A stretch of 12,086 nucleotides of DNA, taken from the NCBI GenBank assembly GCA_964430105.1, contig CAYSEF010000049.1, forward strand, positions 1 through 12,086, read 5' to 3'. How positions within the stretch are numbered: the first letter of the stretch is position 1; each line of letters begins with the position of its first letter. The translations under genes and the position numbers were made by a program. This document shows, piece after piece, positions 1 to 5,296 of the stretch. The stretch comes from UMGS1696 sp964430105 (GTDB lineage: Bacteria > Bacillota > Clostridia > Oscillospirales > CAG-272). Under the pieces are notes generated by a model. The model saw only the letters and a list, made by a program, of their open reading frames with translations, had not been told where the DNA came from and ran no database searches.

Positions 1-8
1 CAAAATCT

Positions 9-36
9 CACATGAGCCTTCGCTGATGTGTTTTTT
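9..36 (+). terminator. Rho-independent terminator of an off-window upstream gene
   Basis: CACAT (9-13) pairs with ATGTG (26-30) and AGC (15-17) with GCT (22-24). A single G-G mismatch lies between the two helices, the loop is CTTC, and six T follow (31-36). This fits an intrinsic terminator for a plus-strand gene ending left of the window. The stem is fairly weak, hence moderate confidence. Confidence 0.55.
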
Positions 37-110
37 GAGCATAAGTTAAGCCAAAATATGGCTGAGGCATACTTTTTGCGATATTGATTTACTCAAATGC
101 AACTCACCTA

Positions 111-139
111 TTGCATATTTGATAAAATTATGTTATAAT
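111..139 (+). promoter_or_regulatory. Sigma-A promoter for the E2-like gene
   Basis: The -35 box TTGCAT (111-116) and the -10 box TATAAT (134-139) are 17 bp apart. A TG at 131-132 gives an extended -10. The predicted start near 146 leaves about 60 nt of leader before the ATG at 207. The upstream terminator supports independent transcription. Confidence 0.7.
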
Positions 140-206
140 ATGTTCATAGTTACTTAAAAAAGACAAACTATTAACAACTATTTACATTAAAGACGGAACA
201 GATAAC

Positions 207-1112
207 ATGGAAGATAAAAACAACATCATTACCGCCGAAGAACCCAAAAAACATAAAAAAACAAAAAAAGAAAAAGAATGTCGACGCGTTAAAAGCATTT
301 CGCCTATGTCCGTGGTTATTCCTTACATTATGGTAAACCGCACAGGCTCGCAAAATTTTATCAGTGACTCGTTTGATATTGAACACGTTGAAAAGTATAT
401 AAAAGAAAAGCAGGCTGAGGGCATGACGAACCTCTCTATGATGCACGTTATGATTGCTGCATACATCAGAATCGTTTCACAACGCCCGGCCCTTAACAGA
501 TTTATCAGAGGTCAGCGAGTTTGGACACGCAAAAATGTCGAGGTTTCACTCACCATCAAAAAGGAAATGACTTTGCAATCGCCCGACACTGTCGTGAAGA
601 TCACACTTCCGCCGGATGCTACACTTGCAGAAGTCTATGAAGCTCTTAACAACGAGATTGTTAATTACCGTGACAATCCCGGCGGAGATTTCGATAATAC
701 AGCTAAAGTGCTGACATATCTGCCCGGACTTCTCTTTAAGTTTGTTATAGCTTTCCTGCGTTTCCTTGACTATTTCAGCTTGCTTCCGAAGTTTTTGGCT
801 AAGGTCAGCCCATTCCACTGCTCGTATTTCATTACATCTATGGGATCGCTTGGAATTCCGCCGATCTATCATCACCTTTACGATTTCGGTTCTTGCCCCG
901 TTTTCTTCTCGTTCGGAGCAAAACGCCGTGTATATGAGCTTGATTCAAGCGGTGCAGTGAAGCGTAAGAGCTATTTGGATTTCAAATTTGTTTTAGATGA
1001 GCGTATTTGTGACGGATTTTACTACGCTTCAGCTTTGCGCCTTCTCAAACAGATAGTTAAAAATCCACATCAGCTCGATGAACGTCCGACCGTTATACCT
1101 GATATCGACTGA
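207..1112 (+). CDS. Stand-alone 2-oxoacid dehydrogenase E2 / CAT-fold acyltransferase-like protein
   Basis: A 301-residue protein resembling the catalytic domain of E2 dihydrolipoyl acyltransferases and chloramphenicol acetyltransferase. No lipoyl or peripheral-subunit-binding domain is visible. The N-terminus (about 1-30) is Lys-rich and probably disordered, followed by a CAT-like core. A hydrophobic stretch around 170-200 is unusual for a soluble E2. The C-terminal motif that should read HxxxDG is E265-R-I-C-D269-G270, so the general-base His is Glu while Asp-Gly is kept. This argues against normal acyl transfer by the usual chemistry. No E1, E3 or lipoate genes are nearby, so it is not a dehydrogenase-complex subunit by context. 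The family call is fairly secure. The activity is unknown: a divergent enzyme, a binding or scaffold protein, or another acyltransferase are all possible. No strong ribosome binding site precedes the ATG. Confidence 0.75.
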   Translation: MEDKNNIITAEEPKKHKKTKKEKECRRVKSISPMSVVIPYIMVNRTGSQNFISDSFDIEHVEKYIKEKQAEGMTNLSMMHVMIAAYIRIVSQRPALNRFIRGQRVWTRKNVEVSLTIKKEMTLQSPDTVVKITLPPDATLAEVYEALNNEIVNYRDNPGGDFDNTAKVLTYLPGLLFKFVIAFLRFLDYFSLLPKFLAKVSPFHCSYFITSMGSLGIPPIYHHLYDFGSCPVFFSFGAKRRVYELDSSGAVKRKSYLDFKFVLDERICDGFYYASALRLLKQIVKNPHQLDERPTVIPDID

Positions 1113-1133
1113 TCATAATGCCGGTTGTTTGTG

Positions 1134-1150
1134 CGAAAATTTCGTTTTTT
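1134..1150 (+). terminator. Possible weak terminator after the E2-like gene
   Basis: CGAA (1134-1137) can pair with TTCG (1141-1144) across a three-base loop, followed by TTTTTT (1145-1150). The stem is only four pairs, so termination would be inefficient. It may allow some read-through into the membrane-protein gene at 1235. Confidence 0.3.
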
Positions 1151-1198
1151 CATTTGCTTATTAACATTTCACCTCTATCTTAACTCTATCGAATATGA

Positions 1199-1204
1199 TA
1201 TAAT
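1199..1204 (+). promoter_or_regulatory. Candidate -10 box for the small membrane protein gene
   Basis: A perfect TATAAT (1199-1204) lies 30 bp before the ATG at 1235. No good -35 hexamer is present at 16-18 bp spacing, so the promoter is tentative. A strong ribosome binding site, AAAGGAG (1222-1228), follows. Confidence 0.35.
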
Positions 1205-1234
1205 AACTTAAAAGTAGTGTTAAAGGAGTAGTAA

Positions 1235-1612
1235 ATGTCAAGAAAAACCACTGATCTTACTGAAGCAAGCGAGAAAAAACAAAATCGATTTGTATTTTGC
1301 TGTATTGCGAATATACTTTACATAATTCCGTGCCTGTCGTGCCTTGGAATGGGTATCATGCTCGATGGTTTTACAGGATCGTTCATTTTCGCACTTGTTA
1401 CGATGGTGCTGAATCTGCCCGCATCACTGATAATCTTAAATCAGTTTAAGAAAAAGCAAGGCCGTACACTTACTATTGTGGTTTCAGCAGTAGTGATAGC
1501 AATGCATCTCATCAGTGCACCTCTTATCGGTACTTGGTATATCATTATGGCACCGTCATTCGTGCTGTATTGCCTTATTATTGCGTGGTCCGGTATTATT
1601 ACAACAAGATAA
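1235..1612 (+). CDS. Small four-helix membrane protein, unknown function
   Basis: A 125-residue protein I do not recognise as a named family. Residues 1-18 are polar and charged. Four hydrophobic segments follow at about 19-41, 47-68, 79-97 and 100-121, joined by short loops. The loop at 71-77 (FKKKQGR) is strongly basic and should be cytoplasmic by the positive-inside rule, which would also place both ends inside. The first helix carries four Cys (22, 23, 33, 36), but no catalytic or transport motif is visible. The start is well supported by AAAGGAG (1222-1228) six bases upstream. The gene appears monocistronic: it has its own -10-like box and ends just before a large hairpin terminator. It is a real gene by its ribosome binding site and membrane pattern; the function is open. 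Confidence 0.7.
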   Translation: MSRKTTDLTEASEKKQNRFVFCCIANILYIIPCLSCLGMGIMLDGFTGSFIFALVTMVLNLPASLIILNQFKKKQGRTLTIVVSAVVIAMHLISAPLIGTWYIIMAPSFVLYCLIIAWSGIITTR

Positions 1613-1620
1613 AATATAAT

Positions 1621-1674
1621 AAAAAGGACGTGCTGCAAATTACATTCTTAAATGTAATGCGACACGTCCTTTTT
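1621..1674. terminator. Bidirectional terminator with long compound hairpin
   Basis: A 12-bp perfect outer stem (AAAAAGGACGTG at 1621-1632 with its complement at 1663-1674) and an 8-bp inner stem (ATTACATT at 1639-1646 with AATGTAAT at 1651-1658) are separated by an internal loop and capped by CTTA. The A-run on one side and T-run on the other give a U-tract in both directions. It lies between convergent genes ending at 1612 and 1695 and should stop both. Confidence 0.85.
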
Positions 1675-1694
1675 AGCTTTTACGCTTTGCATAT

Positions 1695-2261
1695 TCACAT
1701 CAGCTTCTCATCGTAATTTGCACGATTTCCACCGATGAATTTCGCTCTTGTTCTTGCTGCGGTAATGTTCGCTTCACCTATCTTTTTAACCGACAGACGA
1801 ACCGGAACTGCTACTTCTTTGAGGTGCATACCAATGAGAGTTCCGCCGATATCTATACCACAGTCTGCTTTGATGTGCTCAAGTGCAATGGGAGCGTTCA
1901 TTTCTCTGTAAGCTGCTGTTGCGAATGAGCCTCCTGCTTTTGGCTGAGGAACGACGTTTACAGGCTGTATCACTCCACTCGCTATGCCCATTTCAACAGC
2001 TTTACGTTCTACTATCACAGCACGGTTGAGATGCTCACAGCACTGCGCAGCAACGTATACGCTGTGTTCCTCTGCTGCTTGTGATATTCCTCTGTACAGG
2101 GCATCAGCGGTTTCAGGGGATGAGGCGTGACCTATAACACCACCGCAAACCTCGGACGATGAGCATCCTACGACCAAAATTCCACCGCAGGGCACCTTTG
2201 CAATTTCAAGTAGTTCATTTACCGCATTATATGCGCTTCTTTCTATTTCCAAAAGTTCCAT
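1695..2261 (-). CDS. UPF0340 (DUF436, TIGR01440-type) family protein
   Basis: A 188-residue protein of the UPF0340 family (Bacillus YwlG type), whose biochemical role is not established. Recognisable blocks are GCSSSEVCG (32-40), IGHASS (43-48), QCCEHLNRA (73-81) and the C-terminal CGIDIGGTLIGMHLKEVAVP (134-153). No signal peptide or membrane helix is seen, so it should be cytoplasmic. The start is the ATG at 2261, chosen because AAGGAG (2271-2276 on the plus strand) sits nine bases upstream and because the family begins here. A longer frame up to 2321 would run into the phosphatase gene and has no better site. The upstream HAD gene stops at 2275 inside this ribosome binding site, so the two are probably translationally coupled. 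It is the last gene of the minus-strand operon. Confidence 0.85.
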   Translation of the reverse strand: MELLEIERSAYNAVNELLEIAKVPCGGILVVGCSSSEVCGGVIGHASSPETADALYRGISQAAEEHSVYVAAQCCEHLNRAVIVERKAVEMGIASGVIQPVNVVPQPKAGGSFATAAYREMNAPIALEHIKADCGIDIGGTLIGMHLKEVAVPVRLSVKKIGEANITAARTRAKFIGGNRANYDEKLM

Positions 2262-2270
2262 TATTAAACT

Positions 2271-2276
2271 CTCCTT
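2271..2276 (-). promoter_or_regulatory. Ribosome binding site fixing the UPF0340 start
   Basis: AAGGAG on the minus strand, nine bases before the ATG at 2261. The TAA stop of the preceding phosphatase gene (2277-2275) overlaps it, which suggests terminating ribosomes reinitiate here. Confidence 0.8.
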
Positions 2277-3132
2277 ATAGTGCTGTTTTATCGTGCCATT
2301 TTTCAATAAAATCAACGACATTCGCTGTTACAAAGTCAGCACGAGATTTTACTTCGTCTACTGCATTTTCAACTGCAACCGATACATCAGCCACTTCAAA
2401 CATCGGAATGTCATTCAGATTATCGCCAAAGCAAACTATAGCCTCTGCGCCTGTTATAGCTTTCAGATATTCGACTGCGTGTTTTTTTGAGGCTGTTTCG
2501 TTGAAAATTTCGAGATACCAAACTTCATCTGCGTAAGAATCACGGTAGTAAGTGTATCGTATTCCGGAAATTTGCGATATTTTTTCGACCGCTTCGCTAA
2601 TATTGCGTTCGTTTCCGAGAATTGCGAAATAAATCACATCACCGACAATTTCCGAAAGATATTTTATCTTTGTAAACGGCTTGCCGTATTTTACAACACG
2701 CTCGTTCATGAAATCACGCATTGTATCATTCACAATATCACGGTAATAGGTGTAAAGCGGATCGCCCTGCATTGGATGCTCGTCATCGATAGCATAAACG
2801 AACGGCTCTATACCTTCTACTTCGTCAAGCGCAGTCAGTATCTGTTCGGCAACGGAATTATTTATTACTGCTGCACGAACGTATTTCCCGACCGACATAT
2901 CACGCACAAGCACACCGTTCATTAGTGCTACGGGACGCGCTCCTGCGGAGGTGAAGTCGATATCAGCCAAAATATGACTGACTGAGCGAACGGTTCTCGC
3001 TGTAGCATAGGTTATCATTACACCGGCTTTTGTCAGAGCATTTATCCTTTCGGCAGTGTCTTTTGATAGCTTTGCGTTTTTATCGAGAAGTGTTCCGTCC
3101 AGGTCTGATATAAACAATGTTTTTTTCTTCAT
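2275..3132 (-). CDS. Cof-type HAD-superfamily hydrolase (probable sugar/nucleotide phosphatase)
   Basis: A 285-residue haloacid-dehalogenase phosphatase of the Cof/YbjI/YidA class (COG0561). All four HAD motifs are visible: motif I D10-L-D12-GTLLD (nucleophile D10, acid/base D12); motif II around T44 in TYATAR; motif III Lys at 216/217 in the SKKHAVEYL stretch; motif IV GDNLND with D237 and D241 for Mg2+. The long insert between motifs II and III (about 80-210) is the C2B cap of this class, which determines substrate choice. Expected reaction: Mg2+-dependent hydrolysis of small phosphomonoesters in the cytoplasm. The exact substrate cannot be read from the sequence. The gene follows tadA by 15 bp and runs into the UPF0340 ribosome binding site. 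Only a weak AAGG-like site precedes the ATG, consistent with coupling to tadA. Confidence 0.9.
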   Translation of the reverse strand: MKKKTLFISDLDGTLLDKNAKLSKDTAERINALTKAGVMITYATARTVRSVSHILADIDFTSAGARPVALMNGVLVRDMSVGKYVRAAVINNSVAEQILTALDEVEGIEPFVYAIDDEHPMQGDPLYTYYRDIVNDTMRDFMNERVVKYGKPFTKIKYLSEIVGDVIYFAILGNERNISEAVEKISQISGIRYTYYRDSYADEVWYLEIFNETASKKHAVEYLKAITGAEAIVCFGDNLNDIPMFEVADVSVAVENAVDEVKSRADFVTANVVDFIEKWHDKTAL

Positions 3133-3147
3133 TTTGTGGATACAGCC

Positions 3148-3678
3148 TTATTTTTTTCTTCTTTCTGCGAAAAATCTGCTGAGTATTTCTCTGCAAGCCC
3201 TTTCGTTTACGCCAAATTTTACTTCGGGCTTGTGATTTAGCGGATAGGAATTGAGGTTGATGAGCGAACCCATTGAGCCTGCCTTTGCATCCTTTGCACC
3301 GATCACGACCTTCGGAACTCTTGCCGCCCATATCGCACCACTGCACATCGGACAAGGCTCAAGTGTTACATATAACGTGCATCCGACTAAACGCCAGCCA
3401 CCGAGTATCTGTGAAGCACGACGTATTGCCGACGATTCTGCATGATAAAGCGCATCACGGAAGGTTTCTCTGCCGTTATAATCGCCTGTGAGGATTTTTC
3501 CGTTTCGCACAATAACGCATCCCACGGGAACCTCGCCTTCTTTTGCGCCCTGCTCGGCAAGCTTTAATGCCACATTCATGTAAAATTCGTCAGTTCTCGG
3601 TTCTGCTTTATGAGCGTTTTCAAATTCAGTCAGAATTTCTATGATTTTTGCTTCTCTCGCATTTTGTAATTCAAGCAT
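3148..3678 (-). CDS. tadA: tRNA-specific adenosine deaminase TadA
   Basis: A 176-residue enzyme converting adenosine 34 to inosine in the anticodon of tRNA-Arg(ACG), which allows decoding of several CGN codons. Catalytic zinc-site motifs are complete: H79-A80-E81 (Zn ligand His and proton-shuttle Glu) and P108-C109-P110-M111-C112 (two Zn ligands). The conserved PVGCVIV strand (51-57) and YNGRE stretch (67-71) are also present. The N-terminus carries about 28 residues before the usual TadA start (around DEFYMNVAL), slightly long for the family. I chose the ATG at 3678 because GGTGA (3684-3688, minus strand) lies five bases upstream. This start overlaps the stop of the CPBP gene (3671) by 8 bp, a normal operon arrangement. 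A frame extending up to 3789 would add a low-complexity repeat translation and is rejected. The SRP RNA and dnaX genes that often accompany tadA in Firmicutes are not seen here. Confidence 0.93.
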   Translation of the reverse strand: MLELQNAREAKIIEILTEFENAHKAEPRTDEFYMNVALKLAEQGAKEGEVPVGCVIVRNGKILTGDYNGRETFRDALYHAESSAIRRASQILGGWRLVGCTLYVTLEPCPMCSGAIWAARVPKVVIGAKDAKAGSMGSLINLNSYPLNHKPEVKFGVNERACREILSRFFAERRKK

Positions 3679-4492
3679 CGCTGTCACCATTTGCGTCATT
3701 TTCGCTGTCATCTTCATTATTCGCAGAAATTCTGCCCGCAGTAATACTGCCTGCAGAAATTCTGCCTGCAGTAATTCCGAGAAAAACAAACGCCAGGCCT
3801 CCGATTGCTATAAACACCGTATCTAAAAGTCTTATGACACTGTCATTTCCTGCTAAAAATGTGAGATACAAAAGTGAGCGAAGATTTATGAATATGTGTG
3901 CTGAGATAACAGTCCACATAGCCCCTGTCTGCTCATACAGTATTGCAAGAGCTACCGCACTTATTAAGGCGTATGTCATGCTTTCGACAGTGTTGTGAAT
4001 GATAGCGAACATTACAGCCTGCATCATACAGCCGAAAATAGGATTGAGAAGTCTTAATTCACCGTAGAACAAATAACGGAAAAGATATTCTTCAAGAAAC
4101 GGATGAATAATAAGAGTTGATACGACGGTAAGCAGAGAAAGCTCTGTACTGTTTGTGGACGAATATGCCATACTGCTGATAAAGGATGAGGTTGCATACA
4201 TAAGCAGTATCATAACGGCCATAGTTATAAGAAGCTGTAAACATGAGAACAGCGTATTTTTTTTACTCAGCGGTTTGATTTCTGTGTGTTCTTCTTCCTC
4301 GCAAATATGATACGTTTTTACACGAAACAGAAGAACAGCTATGCCGACTGCCGGAAGAAATGCCAAAAGCTCTGCAAGCCTTCCGTAAAGCTCAAAATGT
4401 CCGTATATCAAAATAAGCAGTCTTTGTACCATTGCCATTATTATAAAAGGTACAAGAGTGTGTGTCAGTCTGTTTATGCTGTTTTTATCCAT
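3671..4492 (-). CDS. CPBP-family intramembrane glutamic endopeptidase
   Basis: A 273-residue membrane protein of the CPBP (CAAX protease / bacteriocin-processing, Abi) family. All three signature motifs are present: E134-E135-Y-L-F-R139 (EExxxR), F162-A-I-I-H166 (FxxxH) and H199-I-F-I-N203 (HxxxN). Hydrophobic segments at about 12-30, 40-56, 82-103, 118-132, 153-168, 172-186, 190-203 and 222-241 fit a multi-pass integral protease. Residues 64-68 (CEEEE) form an acidic cytosolic loop. The C-terminal tail (about 240-258) is a repeat of 5-residue units such as GRISA and GSITA, followed by an Asp/Glu/Asn-rich end. The tail is encoded by a palindromic DNA repeat (3722-3778) and is not part of the catalytic fold. 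Substrate unknown: CPBP enzymes process prenylated proteins, peptides or signalling proteins. It is the first gene of the operon with tadA. AAGGA lies about 12 bases before the ATG. Confidence 0.88.
   Translation of the reverse strand: MDKNSINRLTHTLVPFIIMAMVQRLLILIYGHFELYGRLAELLAFLPAVGIAVLLFRVKTYHICEEEEHTEIKPLSKKNTLFSCLQLLITMAVMILLMYATSSFISSMAYSSTNSTELSLLTVVSTLIIHPFLEEYLFRYLFYGELRLLNPIFGCMMQAVMFAIIHNTVESMTYALISAVALAILYEQTGAMWTVISAHIFINLRSLLYLTFLAGNDSVIRLLDTVFIAIGGLAFVFLGITAGRISAGSITAGRISANNEDDSENDANGDSDA
3684..3688 (-). promoter_or_regulatory. Ribosome binding site fixing the tadA start
   Basis: GGTGA on the minus strand, five bases upstream of the ATG at 3678. It lies inside the 3' end of the CPBP gene, so tadA translation is probably coupled to that of the protease. 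Confidence 0.6.
3722..3778. repeat. Tandem 15-bp palindromic repeat inside the CPBP gene
   Basis: Three 15-bp units and one degraded unit run head to tail: 3722-3736, 3737-3751, 3752-3766 and 3767-3778. Each of the first three contains a perfect 13-bp odd palindrome, GCAGAA-A-TTCTGC or GCAGTA-A-TACTGC. The A/T change between unit types is matched on the other arm, so pairing is kept. In the gene the repeat encodes the GRISA/GSITA tail. It lies 44-100 bp upstream of the tadA start codon. Confidence 0.85.
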
Positions 4493-4541
4493 ACAGATTT
4501 ATCTTCCTTTTTATCTTTCTTTTGGAAAAATAGTCTGTTTT

Positions 4542-4570
4542 ATTATAGCATGATATAAAAATTATTTCAA
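4542..4570 (-). promoter_or_regulatory. Sigma-A promoter for the CPBP-tadA-HAD-UPF0340 operon
   Basis: Read on the minus strand, TTGAAA (4570-4565) and TATAAT (4547-4542) are 17 bp apart, with TG one base before the -10 (extended -10). It is about 50 bp upstream of the CPBP ATG at 4492. It is the only strong promoter seen for the four-gene operon. Confidence 0.75.
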
Positions 4571-4619
4571 GTGCAACATGATGAACGTGTTGTTTGGCGG
4601 TTTCATTTTTTGTTTTCGC

Positions 4620-4648
4620 TTGCATCAAATGGGAATATATAGTATAAT
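4620..4648 (+). promoter_or_regulatory. Sigma-A promoter for the DUF3842 gene
   Basis: TTGCAT (4620-4625) and TATAAT (4643-4648) are 17 bp apart, the same pair of hexamers as the promoter at 111-139. It lies 36 bp upstream of the ATG at 4685 and diverges from the operon promoter at 4542-4570. Confidence 0.75.
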
Positions 4649-4684
4649 ATAGTACAATATAGAAAAAATTATCCGAGAGGGAAT

Positions 4685-5095
4685 ATGAAACATATACTTA
4701 TCATTGATGGTCAGGGTGGAAAAATAGGTCGTGCCCTTATAGAAAAGCTACTTGAAGCTTCGGGGGATTTTGAAATCACTGCTGTCGGTACAAATTCAAT
4801 CGCAACGTCAAATATGCTCAAGGGCGGAGCTGTTCGCGCTGCAACCGGTGAAAATTCTATAATTGTAGCGTCAAAAAAAGCGGATGTTATTGCAGGGCCT
4901 ATCGGTATAATCATGGCTGACGCAATGCTGGGTGAGATTACTGAAAAAGCTGCGGCGGCAGTTGCAACAGCTAATGCAAAGCGTGTTCTTATCCCGATGA
5001 ATCGTACACCGTGCGATACAACCATAGTCGGAATAAAGGATTCTCCCGTTACTGTATTGATAAATCAAGCAGTAGAGGAGATACTTAGAGGCTGA
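4685..5095 (+). CDS. DUF3842 family protein
   Basis: A 136-residue protein recognised as the DUF3842 family, widespread in Clostridia and without a known function. The N-terminus MKHILIIDGQGGKIG (1-15) looks like the first strand and glycine-rich turn of a Rossmann-like nucleotide-binding fold. Further characteristic stretches are VGTNSIATS (34-42), RAATGENSI (51-59) and GPIGIIMADAMLGEIT (71-86), followed by an IPMNR segment (103-107). There is no signal peptide or clear membrane helix, so it should be cytoplasmic. A GAGAGG-type ribosome binding site lies just before the ATG, with its own promoter at 4620-4648. No partner gene is co-transcribed in the same direction close by, so context adds nothing on role. 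The family name is confident; the function is not. Confidence 0.85.
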   Translation: MKHILIIDGQGGKIGRALIEKLLEASGDFEITAVGTNSIATSNMLKGGAVRAATGENSIIVASKKADVIAGPIGIIMADAMLGEITEKAAAAVATANAKRVLIPMNRTPCDTTIVGIKDSPVTVLINQAVEEILRG

Positions 5096-5244
5096 TAACA
5101 TTATTTTTGCAAAATAATTTCAGAAAAATATCACAAGCATGGAACTTTTTCACATAAAAAGCGTCTAATGGGTATGGATGAAGGAAGTTGATTTATTTCC
5201 TTAATAATTCAAAAAAACTTAACACTTACAGTTTACAGATGTGT
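5096..5244. other. Intergenic region with AT-rich inverted repeat, no gene seen
   Basis: ATTATTTT (5100-5107) and AAAATAAT (5111-5118) form an 8-bp AT-only stem with a three-base loop, just after the DUF3842 stop. CTTTTT (5145-5150) and AAAAAG (5156-5161) can form a second small hairpin. These could act as weak transcription stops. No coding frame with a ribosome binding site is apparent. Confidence 0.35.
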
Positions 5245-5260
5245 TATACTGGTGTTAAGT
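5217..5260. promoter_or_regulatory. Extended -10 promoter flanked by an inverted repeat (candidate operator)
   Basis: TATACT (5245-5250), preceded by TG at 5242-5243, is the likely extended -10 of the secreted-protein gene. No -35 box is well spaced; TTAACA (5219-5224) is 20 bp away. A 9-bp perfect inverted repeat flanks it: ACTTAACAC (5217-5225) and GTGTTAAGT (5252-5260). The hexamer GTGTTA also recurs 11 bp apart (5241-5246 and 5252-5257). The arrangement suits a dimeric repressor or activator, but such a repeat can arise by chance. Confidence 0.45.
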
Positions 5261-5281
5261 AAGAAATTTTAATTCATCATG

Positions 5282-5287
5282 AAAGGA
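5282..5287 (+). promoter_or_regulatory. Ribosome binding site fixing the secreted-protein start
   Basis: AAAGGA, nine bases before the ATG at 5297. An in-frame ATG at 5279 lies immediately before this site with nothing comparable upstream, and starting there would put six residues ahead of a classic signal peptide. Confidence 0.75.
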
Positions 5288-5296
5288 ATCAAGTAT

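Noticed and set aside
2262..2321. 20-residue upstream extension of the UPF0340 gene
   Set aside because: Overlaps the phosphatase coding sequence and lacks a site; AAGGAG at 2271-2276 fixes the inner ATG.
3679..3789. 37-residue upstream extension of TadA
   Set aside because: It is the translation of the palindromic repeat in another frame, deep inside the CPBP gene, and has no ribosome binding site.
5279..5296. Six-residue N-terminal extension of the secreted protein
   Set aside because: The ATG at 5279 immediately precedes the real ribosome binding site; starting at 5297 yields a standard signal peptide.
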